Shown here piece by piece: positions 9,485-18,219 of a DNA stretch of 42,382 bases (the stretch's first letter is position 1; each line of letters begins with the position of its first letter). The position numbers and the translations under genes were made by a program. The notes beneath the pieces were generated by a model. The model had not been told where the DNA came from. It did no database searches and was given only the letters and a program-made list of their open reading frames with translations. This DNA comes from a bacterium (GTDB lineage: Bacteria > Cyanobacteriota > Vampirovibrionia > Gastranaerophilales > Gastranaerophilaceae). The stretch is from assembly GCA_017482685.1 (NCBI GenBank), contig JAFUMP010000016.1, positions 1 to 42,382 of the forward strand, given 5' to 3'.

Positions 9485-11266
9485 TTATTTATTCCTTTGA
9501 AAAAATTTTGCTAAATCTTTATGCTCAAAGAACTTTGACACAGGACGTCCATGCGGACATGTTTCAGGATTTTTGGTTGTTCTCCAGTTTTTAATAATTT
9601 CCTGCATTTGGTATTGATTTAGATATGTATTAGCTTTAACCGCAGCTTTACAAGAAGTTGTAATCAAAATTTGTTCTTCGATATTGTCTAAATTTCCTTG
9701 CATATTTTCAAGAATATCCGCAAGAATTTCTTTTGGCGACACTTTTGAAAGTAATTGAGGTACTTTTCTAAAAATTATTTCTGTTTCAGAAATAAAATCT
9801 ATCTCATAGCCAAATTTATTTAATTTATCCAAATTTGATTCTAATAGCTCCTTATCGGTTGCAGAAATTTCTAAAACATCAGATATAAACAACAATTGAC
9901 AGTCGATATTTTTAGACTCTTTTAGCTTTTCATAAATATATCTTTCATCAGCTATGTGCTGATCAACAATTTCAAGTCCGTTTTCTTTCTCAATTAATAT
10001 ATAAGTTTTTTTATATTGACCAATTATTACATCTTCTTCTTTAAATTCAGGTTCGCTTACTATTTTTGCTTGAATAGGTTTAACTACATTCTCATTCTTT
10101 ATAAGCTCAAACCTTGGCTTTATAACATCTTCTTCATCATATTGTTTTGTAAAAATACTAGCTATAGAATCTGTTGCAGATACAAAAATTTCATCCTCTT
10201 CAATATAAACATTTTCATCTTCAGAAGAGACATTACGGCTAACAATTTCTTCTTGAGCGTTTTTTTCATTTTTTTCAACAACGGATTTCAAAGCTGCATC
10301 CACAGAAGAATAAATAAAATTAAATATTTGATTTGGATTCTTATATCGAACTTCTTTTTTTGTTGGATGCACATTCACATCAACATCATTTGGTGGAATT
10401 TCTAAATTCAAAACCAAAAATGGATATCTAGAAGAACCAATAAGATTTCTATAGACATTATCTATTGCTTTTTGAAAAGCTGGACATTTTACTAAACGGG
10501 AATTAACATACATATAGTAATCTTTTTTACTAGACCTTGTATAATCAGGGCTACTAACAAAGCCTGAAATTTTGAGCCCTGATAATTTATCAGTTCTTAA
10601 TACTGGTTTTAGATTAGAAGTTATTTCTCGTGAATATAATTCTGAAATTGTTTGTAATTGATCATTTTGAGCAGTTGTTTTTAAAACAATTTTCCCATTG
10701 AATTTCAATTCAAAAGCTATATCAGGATGGATTAAAGCAATTGATTGCATAAATTCAGTTATATAAGAAAGTTCAGTTTTAGGGCTTTTTAAAAACTTTA
10801 AACGAGCAGGAAGATTATAAAACAAATCTTTTATTTCCATAATTGTTCCAACTGCACATCCTGTCTGTACTTGTTTTACTTCCGAATTTTGACATTCAAC
10901 TTTTGTTCCAAAATCAAAATCTTTAGTTCTAGTTATACAAGTAAGCTTAGAAATAGAAATAATACTAGCTAATGCTTCTCCTCTAAACCCCATTGTTTGA
11001 ATATTAAATAAATCTTCGCTTGTTTTAATTTTACTTGTCGCATGCTTTGAAAACGCCAAGAAAATATCTTCAGGATGAATTCCTGAACCATTATCCGCAA
11101 CTCGTAAATCTCTACATTCATTCGCAACTTCAACACTTATTCTTGTTGCACCTGCATCAATAGAATTTTCGACAAGCTCTTTTACTACAGAATAAGGCCT
11201 TTCAATAACTTCACCTGCAGCAATTTGATTTATTACATTTTTTGATAGCTGAACTATTCTCCCCAT
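9485..11266 (-). CDS. mutL: DNA mismatch repair protein MutL
   Basis: 593 residues, normal for MutL. The N-terminal GHKL ATPase has ENSIDAGAT, VADNGSGI and GFRGEALASI, followed by the transducer domain with YVNSRLV and VNVHPTKKEVR. After a variable acidic linker (about 340-410) the C-terminal domain carries the endonuclease motifs: DQHIADERYIYE (D435, an A-to-I variant of DQHAxxExxxxE), SCKAAVKA (538-545) and CPHGRP (570-575). It should therefore be a nicking MutL of the Bacillus/eukaryote kind. No mutS lies nearby. The start is preceded by a -10 box and no ribosome site. Confidence 0.95.
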   Translation of the reverse strand: MGRIVQLSKNVINQIAAGEVIERPYSVVKELVENSIDAGATRISVEVANECRDLRVADNGSGIHPEDIFLAFSKHATSKIKTSEDLFNIQTMGFRGEALASIISISKLTCITRTKDFDFGTKVECQNSEVKQVQTGCAVGTIMEIKDLFYNLPARLKFLKSPKTELSYITEFMQSIALIHPDIAFELKFNGKIVLKTTAQNDQLQTISELYSREITSNLKPVLRTDKLSGLKISGFVSSPDYTRSSKKDYYMYVNSRLVKCPAFQKAIDNVYRNLIGSSRYPFLVLNLEIPPNDVDVNVHPTKKEVRYKNPNQIFNFIYSSVDAALKSVVEKNEKNAQEEIVSRNVSSEDENVYIEEDEIFVSATDSIASIFTKQYDEEDVIKPRFELIKNENVVKPIQAKIVSEPEFKEEDVIIGQYKKTYILIEKENGLEIVDQHIADERYIYEKLKESKNIDCQLLFISDVLEISATDKELLESNLDKLNKFGYEIDFISETEIIFRKVPQLLSKVSPKEILADILENMQGNLDNIEEQILITTSCKAAVKANTYLNQYQMQEIIKNWRTTKNPETCPHGRPVSKFFEHKDLAKFFQRNK

Positions 11267-11273
11267 AGATAGA

Positions 11274-11279
11274 ATTATA
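11274..11279 (-). promoter_or_regulatory. -10 box of mutL, leaderless
   Basis: TATAAT on the minus strand with 7 bases to the mutL ATG and no Shine-Dalgarno. The -35 region (TATACT at 17 bases) is weak. Confidence 0.5.
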
Positions 11280-11339
11280 CAACAAAAATTTTTTGGAGTA
11301 TAATATTAAATATTAATAAGAAGGTTAAACCCTCACCAA

Positions 11340-11387
11340 GAATTTTAAGCTTTCAAGCTAAAATTCTATCCTCTCCCTAGGAGAGGG
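11340..11387. repeat. Two adjacent hairpins in the mutL/dehydratase gap
   Basis: AGAATTTTA-GCTT pairs with AAGC-TAAAATTCT (11340-11368, one bulged base, 2-base loop). It is followed at once by CCTCTCC-CTA-GGAGAGG (11371-11387). Together with the preceding 'aaccctcacc' the segment looks like a short dispersed intergenic repeat of the kind seen again near 28.83 kb (CCTCCC/GGGAGG). It could also form a leader structure for the gene at 11408. Confidence 0.55.
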
Positions 11388-11407
11388 GAAAGGATTCAGG
11401 AATATAA

Positions 11408-12535
11408 ATGGCTAAAAAGAAAAAGATAAAAGTTGCATTTCCACACATGGGTACAATTTCAATCGCTTGGGCTGCAGGCTTGAGAAAAGTTGGCGTTGAG
11501 CCTTACATACCGCCTTATACAAGCAAAAAAACTTTATCTTTTGGTACAAAAAATTCTCCTGAAGCAATTTGCCTACCATATAAATTAATTTTAGGCAATT
11601 TTATTGAAGCAATAGAAGGTGGGGCAGATTATGTTGCAATGATTACATCTCCAGGAATTTGTCGTTTAGGAGAATATGGAAGTAACATATATAGCACATT
11701 AAAAGACTTAGGATATAAAGCTAACTACATTGAACTATCACTTTACGATGGAATAAAAGGTTTATACAATTTCTTGAGAGATATTTCTGGCAAAAATGAT
11801 CCTATTCTTATTATGAGAGCAATAAATATTACAATGCGTAAAATCTTTGCAATTGACGATTTAGACAAAGCTTTATCATATTATAGAGCTCGAGAAATCA
11901 AATTTGGTGACGCTGAAAAGAATTACAAAAAGGCTTTAAAGATAATTGATAAAGTAGAATCTACAACAGAACTAAAAAAAGCTTATGAGCTCGCTTTAAA
12001 AGAAATCGAAAAAACAGAAATTGATGTAAACAGAGAAGTATTACACGTAGATTTAACAGGTGAGATTTATTTGGTTAATGACGAATTTTCAAACCAAAAT
12101 ATAGAACGTGAGCTTGGAAGAATGGGGGTACAAACTCGCAGAAGCTTAACAGTCGGTAGCTTTTTAAAAGATGCTATTATACCAAAAGCTTTCCAAAATA
12201 AAGAGACTCACTTGCAACGAGCTGAAAGAATGGCTAAGCCTTATTTAATGCGTGATATTGGTGGTGACGCATTAGAATGCATTTCAGACGTTGTTTTTGC
12301 TGATAAAAAAGGGAAAGACGGAATAATCCATATATCCCCATTCACCTGCATGCCGGAAATTATGTCACAAAATATTTTTCCAACAATGAGAAGTGAACAT
12401 GATATTCCACTACTTGCACTAATCATGGATGAACAGACTGGTAAAGCTGGATATATTACTCGCTTGGAAGCTTTTGTTGATTTAATGCGTCGTAAAAAAA
12501 GAGCAAAATCAGCTAAAAATAAAACAAGAATATAA
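11408..12535 (+). CDS. 2-hydroxyacyl-CoA dehydratase-related iron-sulfur protein (DUF2229/HgdB-like)
   Basis: 375 residues resembling the BcrC/BadD/HgdB dehydratase component and the DUF2229-type proteins linked to the CoA-substrate activase. Diagnostic parts are VAFPHMGTISIAW near the start, SPEAICLPYK (C55), TSPGICRLGEYG (C85), HISPFTCMPE (C314) and LALIMDEQTGKAGYITRLEAF near the end. The three cysteines could hold an Fe-S cluster. A charged insert of about 40 residues (170-210) is helical. The usual ATPase activase partner is not in this window, so the reaction is unknown; proteins of this branch are widespread orphans in anaerobes. AGGA precedes the ATG. The upstream gap holds two hairpins. 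Confidence 0.72.
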   Translation: MAKKKKIKVAFPHMGTISIAWAAGLRKVGVEPYIPPYTSKKTLSFGTKNSPEAICLPYKLILGNFIEAIEGGADYVAMITSPGICRLGEYGSNIYSTLKDLGYKANYIELSLYDGIKGLYNFLRDISGKNDPILIMRAINITMRKIFAIDDLDKALSYYRAREIKFGDAEKNYKKALKIIDKVESTTELKKAYELALKEIEKTEIDVNREVLHVDLTGEIYLVNDEFSNQNIERELGRMGVQTRRSLTVGSFLKDAIIPKAFQNKETHLQRAERMAKPYLMRDIGGDALECISDVVFADKKGKDGIIHISPFTCMPEIMSQNIFPTMRSEHDIPLLALIMDEQTGKAGYITRLEAFVDLMRRKKRAKSAKNKTRI

Positions 12536-12606
12536 CTAACAACATTTTCAATAAAAAATACTTTATAAAATGGCAATTTTTTCAGAGAAAAATACTTTAT
12601 ATAAAT

Positions 12607-13680
12607 ATGTCAAGTATGTTAGGTTTGAATTGTAATGTTACAAATCCAAATTTTAAGCAAAAAGGCGCTTTTTTTAAACCGCCCGCTTATTCTGCTGGAC
12701 AATTTATTACTGATTTAAATAAAGTTGAAGAAAAAAGACTCGAAGGCAACTTTTTTTCAAAAACAATAGGTTCTCCTACGGCATATTGGGGGAGTTTAGG
12801 AATCATACTATTGGGAGAATTTACATGTTTAGCAAAAATTTTTTCAACAAAAAAAACGGACTTAAAAAATCCTAAATTAAAGCAAGCATTAAAAAATAAA
12901 ATCTTATTAATATTATTTTCAGCAATTGCTGGTGGAATTACTTTCGGTGCAGTTGTTCAAAGCTGGCAAAATAAAATTATCAATAAAAAATCAACTAAGC
13001 CACAAGAATATTTAGAAAAATACGGAAATGATACCAGTGCAAAATTATCAAATAAAAATTTACGTAGCATATTATTAGCAGCACAATATAATCCGTTAAA
13101 TGGAGTAATTGAAATTAATAAAAATTATCTTCACGATCCAATCGGTAAATTTTTAATAAAAAAATATATGAAACACGAAATACAACACGCTAGACAATTC
13201 GAAATGATTGCTGGACTTGAAAATGGCTTAGCAAAACTTAATTACGCAAGTATTTATCCTACGGTTCAATTTACTCTAAAAAATCCTCTAGCACTATCAC
13301 AATTTAAAGATATAATAAAAGATGTCAATAATGACAAACTTGGGTTATATGATAATATAAAAGTTCCAATATCAGGGGCAGAAATAAATTTAAAAAAATA
13401 CATAAAAGCAATTGAAATTTTGATTAACAACCCTCAAGCTAAGCCTGAAGATATTCCAATGTTAATAGATGTAGAACATTACAAAAAAGCTCTTGAAAAA
13501 CGTGGGCCATTATCTGAAAAAGAAAAAATAAAAGCTGAAAAATATTATCAAGCAATGATGAAATATCCTATAATGACTGGCATAAACTTGATAAACCCTT
13601 TTTCTGGATACAGATCAAACATACTAGAAAAAGAAGCTCGAAGAGCCAGCCGTTCTAAAACAGGAAAAATTGATATCTAA
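12607..13680 (+). CDS. Membrane protein with an HEXXH motif, possible zinc peptidase
   Basis: 357 residues. The N-terminus has TNPNFKQKG (12-20), the same motif as in the GH77-like protein. Two membrane segments follow (about 61-80 and 99-118). The region after them contains MKHEIQHARQF, an HEXXH zinc-binding motif (H190, E191, H194), and ILEKEARRAS near the C-terminus supplies E341/E343 as a possible third ligand, as in gluzincins. I see no match to a named peptidase family, so activity is inferred from the motif only. There is no clear ribosome site; the start could also be ATG 12616. It converges on the 538-residue membrane protein. Confidence 0.7.
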   Translation: MSSMLGLNCNVTNPNFKQKGAFFKPPAYSAGQFITDLNKVEEKRLEGNFFSKTIGSPTAYWGSLGIILLGEFTCLAKIFSTKKTDLKNPKLKQALKNKILLILFSAIAGGITFGAVVQSWQNKIINKKSTKPQEYLEKYGNDTSAKLSNKNLRSILLAAQYNPLNGVIEINKNYLHDPIGKFLIKKYMKHEIQHARQFEMIAGLENGLAKLNYASIYPTVQFTLKNPLALSQFKDIIKDVNNDKLGLYDNIKVPISGAEINLKKYIKAIEILINNPQAKPEDIPMLIDVEHYKKALEKRGPLSEKEKIKAEKYYQAMMKYPIMTGINLINPFSGYRSNILEKEARRASRSKTGKIDI

Positions 13681-13700
13681 ACTTTCTTTCTAAAAATACA

Positions 13701-15317
13701 TTACATAGCTTTTGCGGCTTTTTCTTTGCGTTGTTTATCAAGCTTGTTTGTAATATAGATATTTAAATTTGGAATACCAATACCAAGAACAAGTCCTGAG
13801 AATGCATAACCAACAAGTTGCGCTTTATTAAGAGTTCCAAGACGTTTTTTAGTTGATTTCTTAATTTGTTCTGGAAGCTTATCTAATTCTTTCATTAATT
13901 CTTTGAATGTCTTAGCTATAGTTTTATCACCATCTTTCTTAACAGTAGCAACTCCATTTTTAGCTAAAGTTTCAATCAAGATTTCATCTCTAGTTTTCAA
14001 AGTAGAATTAAATACTCGTTTAAAGAAATTCTTATTATCAGCAACTTCTTTTGTTCTATTCATAACAGATTTATCAGAAGCTTCTGCCGTCATTCTATTA
14101 ACAAAATCACCCAGTACAAGCCAGCTTAAGAAACCTAACGTATCTTTAGTTAATGATTCTCTTAGCTCATCTTTATCACGAGTAGCTAACAGTCTTGATA
14201 TAATTGTAAGACCATAGATACCTTTCAATTGACTAATTGTTGGGAAAAATACTTTAAATGCCATTTTATCCATTAGCCCTTTAAATCCAGTTCCTAAAGT
14301 CCACATTGTTAAGCCACCAAAGCCTACTGCAGCTACACCTTTCATTAATTTAAATTCTGCAGATGTATCCTTTGATCTACCTTCTACACCTACAAAACCG
14401 TCCGAACCAGTCTTAAGTTTAGTTAAATAAACATTCAACGGTTGAACTGACATACCAACCAAAGAACCGATTGCAACGCCAGCAATAGCTCGTGACTTCA
14501 AGAATTTTGAGAATTTTTGTAAGAAAGCGTTTTCTTTAATAGATTTTCCATTTCTAATTTGTTCTTCAAATGCAGCTTTTACTTTATCCTTATTGAATGA
14601 ATCTGAAACTTTATAAATATCTTTAAGTAAATTTTCCAATGGAGTTACACTGGAAATTTTTCCATCAGCTGATTCCAAAATATACTTAGATTCAGCACCA
14701 GTTGCCTCAATCATTTTGTTCATAGCAACTTGTAAAGAATCAGAGGTTGAATGTTTTTTCCAAGTATTAAAATCCATGTTTTTATCATTTAAAGCGTTAT
14801 CAAATATTTTTGAAAGCTCATCAATTGTTTCTTGAGATAATTTCACAAAACCATCTTTATCAGCCCCTACAGCATTTGGATTGAACGCTTTTACATTCTT
14901 AAATGTTTCTTTTAAATAATCCAATTGCAGAGTTTTATTTTTCAATTGATTTGATTTATTTTCAGCCAAAATATTTATAGTTTCTGGTGCAGCAAAAATT
15001 TCATTTGCATTTGTTCCAAATTTATTACCTAATCCCATTAAAGCTGCAGCAGTTGCACCTGCAGCTACTCCATATACACCAATCATACTGTGGTTAAATG
15101 TACCAGAAGCTTCTCTACGAAGAGTCTCTACACAAGCATCAGGCCCACGTTTTGCATCTGTCGCAACACGAGGAGCAACCATAAAACACACGTCGGTAAC
15201 ATTCGCACCGACCCCTTGATTCGTTGCTAAAAAGCGTAAAGCTGTATCCGCAATCCCTTTAAATTGAGGTTCTTTGTTTTTTTGAACTTTATTTTGTTGT
15301 ATAGATTGTACTTGCAT
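13701..15317 (-). CDS. Large membrane protein of unknown function, paralogue of the upstream gene
   Basis: 538 residues without a Sec signal. EPQFKG at 16-21 is a variant of the NPNFKG motif. Hydrophobic segments lie at about 77-97, 276-296, 325-345, 393-408 and 501-522, with a mainly hydrophilic helical domain between 105 and 275. It shares ordered landmarks with the 542-residue protein next to it: RREASG (67-72), a membrane segment then a small-residue-rich one, FFPT (357-360), a DKDEL segment and GDF. AAAGGA precedes the ATG, 34 bases after the paralogue's stop, so they form an operon. Function unknown; the architecture suggests an envelope protein. Confidence 0.75.
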   Translation of the reverse strand: MQVQSIQQNKVQKNKEPQFKGIADTALRFLATNQGVGANVTDVCFMVAPRVATDAKRGPDACVETLRREASGTFNHSMIGVYGVAAGATAAALMGLGNKFGTNANEIFAAPETINILAENKSNQLKNKTLQLDYLKETFKNVKAFNPNAVGADKDGFVKLSQETIDELSKIFDNALNDKNMDFNTWKKHSTSDSLQVAMNKMIEATGAESKYILESADGKISSVTPLENLLKDIYKVSDSFNKDKVKAAFEEQIRNGKSIKENAFLQKFSKFLKSRAIAGVAIGSLVGMSVQPLNVYLTKLKTGSDGFVGVEGRSKDTSAEFKLMKGVAAVGFGGLTMWTLGTGFKGLMDKMAFKVFFPTISQLKGIYGLTIISRLLATRDKDELRESLTKDTLGFLSWLVLGDFVNRMTAEASDKSVMNRTKEVADNKNFFKRVFNSTLKTRDEILIETLAKNGVATVKKDGDKTIAKTFKELMKELDKLPEQIKKSTKKRLGTLNKAQLVGYAFSGLVLGIGIPNLNIYITNKLDKQRKEKAAKAM

Positions 15318-15351
15318 ATTTTCCTTTTGCTAGTGTTTTATAGAGTAAAAT

Positions 15352-16980
15352 CTAAGCTGTTTTTTGTACAGCTAGTTTATTATCATCTGTTATCCCTTTA
15401 TTTATATTAACTTCTTGGGCTTGTTTTAATGCTTCGGCGTGCTTTTTCTTAGTATTATGTCTAGTCCAAATAGGAACTATAAGTCCAAGCAATAATAATG
15501 ATACACCTAAATTAGCTGCTTGGCAAGCAGAACGTAAATTAATAGCCCTTTTAAGTTCTTTTGCAATCTTTGCTTCCTGTTCAGCAGTTGGTTTTGCACC
15601 ATTTAGAGCTTCTTTTGTTTTACTTACAACTTCTTCTGAAGATTTTACATTAACATCTTTAACCCAGTGCCAGAAGCGTTTAAATATGTTTTCATCACCT
15701 TTAAGAGGTTTTGTATCATTTAATAATTGCACCCCTGTTTTCTTTTCAATCATAGTTGCAGTTGCTTTTCCAGCATAATCACCCAAGAAATATAAACCAG
15801 AGAATGTTGCAATATCTCTTATTGTAGCTTCTGCTAATTCATTTTTATCATCTGCAACTGCCATACGAGATGCAAAAGTTGTAGTAGAAATAATCCTTGC
15901 TTGATCCATAGTTGGGAACCAGCCTTTAAACTCAAGCATACCCAAAGTTGGTTTTTTCATCATTGAAAGCAATGATACACCTACCATTGAAGCTATTGAA
16001 ATTACTTTTTGCTTGAGAAGTCCTTCTTTAGATTTCTTTCTTACTTCTTCATTTTGCTCCTTACCAAAATCATCATAAATAGGAGCACCTTCTACGCCTG
16101 AAATTTTCTTTGTTATCCAACGGTTAATATACTGCATTGACGCTGCTAATGGTAAAATTATAGCAAGACCAAGCATACTTTTACCTTTAACAAGTTTTTT
16201 ACTTTGTTTTGCAAACTCATCAATAGAAACTTCTTTTCCAACTTTTTGAAACTCTTTGAAATATTTTACAGAATCTTCTAATAAAGTCTTAGTTGTAGTC
16301 GCACTTACGTCTTTTGCGCCTTTGACTTTAACATTTTCAAATACATGAGTTTTTTCTGCAATCTCTTTTGAAATCTTTTCAACTTCTTTACTTAAATCTC
16401 CTTTATCAGAAATTGATAACTGTTTTAATTTTTCTGCATAAACATCAAGACTATCTTTAAGAGCATCTTTAAACAGAACTTTAGTTTTACCATGTGTTCC
16501 CTCTGTATTACCAAGAATCTCTTTTAAAGCATCTTTAACTTTATCATCAGACTTGGATGTTTTATATAACTCTGTAGCTCTGTCTATAAGTGAATTGTCA
16601 GCCCAACATTTTGCCATGTTGGTGCCTTTAGGCATAATAAATTTATTCAAGCCTAATGCTGCTAACCAAGCCACACTTCCTGGAATTAAGCAATTAACAA
16701 TCAAGCCTGAAGCTTCTCTTCTAAAAGCCTCAAACCCAGCAAACCAGTTTGTCATAGATTCAACAAAGGTTCTTGGTAAAATTGCTGAAAACATATCAAT
16801 TACAGCAACATTCACCATTGGATTCGCTTCACATTGTTGAATTCCCCAAAGCAAAGCAGACCAAGGTCCACCGCCCTTAAAATTAGGATTATTTTTATCT
16901 TGAATCCTATTGTGTGGCATGGTCGTACGATTACTATTTATATTTCGATTTTCTACACCAAGTCTAGTTATCATACACAT
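15352..16980 (-). CDS. Large membrane protein of unknown function with NPNFKG motif
   Basis: 542 residues. After a polar leader of about 30 residues comes NPNFKGGG (31-38). RREASG is at 87-92, then a membrane segment (about 93-113), a charged helical domain to about 270, further hydrophobic segments (KSMLGLAIILPLAASM, VISIASMVGVSLLSMM, FSGLYFLGDYAG) and a final one near 490-510. It shares landmark order with the 538-residue protein downstream (WFPT against FFPT, DKNEL against DKDEL, GDY against GDF), so the pair is an old tandem duplication. The start could be ATG 16980 or 16974. No domain is recognised. Confidence 0.72.
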   Translation of the reverse strand: MCMITRLGVENRNINSNRTTMPHNRIQDKNNPNFKGGGPWSALLWGIQQCEANPMVNVAVIDMFSAILPRTFVESMTNWFAGFEAFRREASGLIVNCLIPGSVAWLAALGLNKFIMPKGTNMAKCWADNSLIDRATELYKTSKSDDKVKDALKEILGNTEGTHGKTKVLFKDALKDSLDVYAEKLKQLSISDKGDLSKEVEKISKEIAEKTHVFENVKVKGAKDVSATTTKTLLEDSVKYFKEFQKVGKEVSIDEFAKQSKKLVKGKSMLGLAIILPLAASMQYINRWITKKISGVEGAPIYDDFGKEQNEEVRKKSKEGLLKQKVISIASMVGVSLLSMMKKPTLGMLEFKGWFPTMDQARIISTTTFASRMAVADDKNELAEATIRDIATFSGLYFLGDYAGKATATMIEKKTGVQLLNDTKPLKGDENIFKRFWHWVKDVNVKSSEEVVSKTKEALNGAKPTAEQEAKIAKELKRAINLRSACQAANLGVSLLLLGLIVPIWTRHNTKKKHAEALKQAQEVNINKGITDDNKLAVQKTA

Positions 16981-17001
16981 TTCATCTAATGTAATACATT
17001 G

Positions 17002-17007
17002 ATTATA
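17002..17007 (-). promoter_or_regulatory. -10 box for the 542-residue membrane protein gene
   Basis: TGATATAAT on the minus strand, an extended -10, lies 21 bases before the ATG at 16980. The short leader shows no good Shine-Dalgarno. The -35 region is poor. Confidence 0.5.
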
Positions 17008-17287
17008 TCAACATTTATATATATTTAAAAGACAAACAAAAATTAAATTGCCTTTTTTCTTAACAATGTAAAGAAAATGTAAAGATAAATTTTTGATTAT
17101 TTTTTTATTTATAAGACTTTTAAAAAATCTTTAATATATGAAAAATCTCTTTAAACATTTTAAATGTTTTCATTAGCTAAAAAGGCACAAAAAAAAGATG
17201 AAAAAATTTTGTAAATTTTTGTTAAGGAAACTCCTTGATTATAAAAATAAAACAAATTTAAGACTATACATTAAATACAAATACTGT

Positions 17288-17293
17288 TATAAT
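17288..17293 (+). promoter_or_regulatory. Extended -10 box of surE
   Basis: TGTTATAAT (extended -10) about 40 bases before the surE start, giving a leader of roughly 33 bases that contains AAAGAGG. Confidence 0.55.
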
Positions 17294-17333
17294 GAGTAAG
17301 TGAGTGTTTATTACATATAAAGAGGATTACTGG

Positions 17334-18134
17334 ATGAAGATTCTTATTTCCAATGACGACGGAATTCTCGCTAATGGTATCCGTGCGTTAATTGAAGCAT
17401 TAGCCCCTTGTCATGAAGTCTATGTTGTTGCGCCAGACAGAGAAAGAAGTGCAGCAGGACATTCTTTAACATTACATACACCTATTAGAGTTGAAGAAGT
17501 TGAAGCGAAATATGGTGCAAAGCGTTGTTGGATGACATCAGGAACTCCTGGAGATTGTGTAAAAATGGCTATCACTGCAATATTAGCAGATGACGAAAAG
17601 CCAGATTTAGTAATATCTGGACTTAATCATGGACCAAATTTAGGTATTGATATCATCTACTCTGGGACAGTAAACTGTGCTTTAGAAGGTGCAATGCTAG
17701 GATATCCAAGTATCGCAACATCCTTAACTACAATGCGCAATGATTATGAAGATTTTAAAGTTGCAGCTGAATTCATTGCAGAATTAATAGAGAAATTAGA
17801 TGCTTATAAAATACCTCCAAAATCAATCCTAAACATAAATGTCCCAGGATTAGATAAAGAAGATATTGCAGGTATTGCAGTAACAGAACTTGGTGGAAAA
17901 ATGTTCACTAATGCTTATGAAAGAAGAATTGACCCTCGTGGAAAAGTTTATTACTGGATGGCAGGCGAATTAGTTAATGAATCAGAAGAAGCTAATAATA
18001 GTGATATTACAGCTATTAGAAACAATATGATTTCTATAACCCCAATTACTTATGATATGACTCGTAAAAACTATATTGATGAACTTCAAGGAAATCTTTG
18101 TAAAAACGATTTTTGCGAATGGTTTAACGAATAA
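17334..18134 (+). CDS. surE: 5'/3'-nucleotidase SurE
   Basis: 266 residues from ATG 17334, which has AAAGAGG 8 bases upstream; the in-frame ATG at 17304 would put ten extra residues before the conserved start. SurE is a metal-dependent nucleoside monophosphate phosphatase. The family opening ILISNDDG supplies the metal ligands D8/D9. VAPDRERSAAGHSLT, TSGTPGDCVKMA and VISGLNHGPNLGIDIIYSGTV are all present, including the conserved Ser and Asn ligands. The following hairpin terminator makes it a single-gene transcript. Confidence 0.96.
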   Translation: MKILISNDDGILANGIRALIEALAPCHEVYVVAPDRERSAAGHSLTLHTPIRVEEVEAKYGAKRCWMTSGTPGDCVKMAITAILADDEKPDLVISGLNHGPNLGIDIIYSGTVNCALEGAMLGYPSIATSLTTMRNDYEDFKVAAEFIAELIEKLDAYKIPPKSILNINVPGLDKEDIAGIAVTELGGKMFTNAYERRIDPRGKVYYWMAGELVNESEEANNSDITAIRNNMISITPITYDMTRKNYIDELQGNLCKNDFCEWFNE

Positions 18135-18140
18135 TTCAAA

Positions 18141-18176
18141 AGAAAGGCTGAATTTAAAACTCAGCCTTTCTTTTTT
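18141..18176 (+). terminator. Rho-independent terminator of surE
   Basis: An 11-base perfect stem, AGAAAGGCTGA (18141-18151) with its complement at 18161-18171, a 9-base loop and a T run. It begins 7 bases after the surE stop. Confidence 0.9.
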
Positions 18177-18184
18177 ATATTTAC

Positions 18185-18212
18185 TTGCAGATATATTTTG
18201 AGTATTTATAAT
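18185..18212 (+). promoter_or_regulatory. Promoter of mutS2, leaderless
   Basis: TTGCAG (18185-18190), 16-base spacer, TATAAT (18207-18212), then 7 bases to the mutS2 ATG without a Shine-Dalgarno. Confidence 0.6.
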
Positions 18213-18219
18213 CAAATAT

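Larger units (their letters stand above)
16981..17333. other. 353-base intergenic region with divergent promoters
   Basis: Very AT-rich gap between the divergent 542-residue membrane protein gene and surE. It holds a probable promoter for each gene at its two ends. I see no small ORF with a ribosome site, tRNA or strong hairpin. A weak AT-only inverted repeat (aaacatttt/aaatgtttt) lies at about 17153-17171. Confidence 0.6.

Noticed and set aside
10016-10405. 129-codon plus-strand ORF inside mutL
   Set aside because: Antisense shadow of the AT-rich mutL linker; extreme Phe/Ile/Asn content and no ribosome site.
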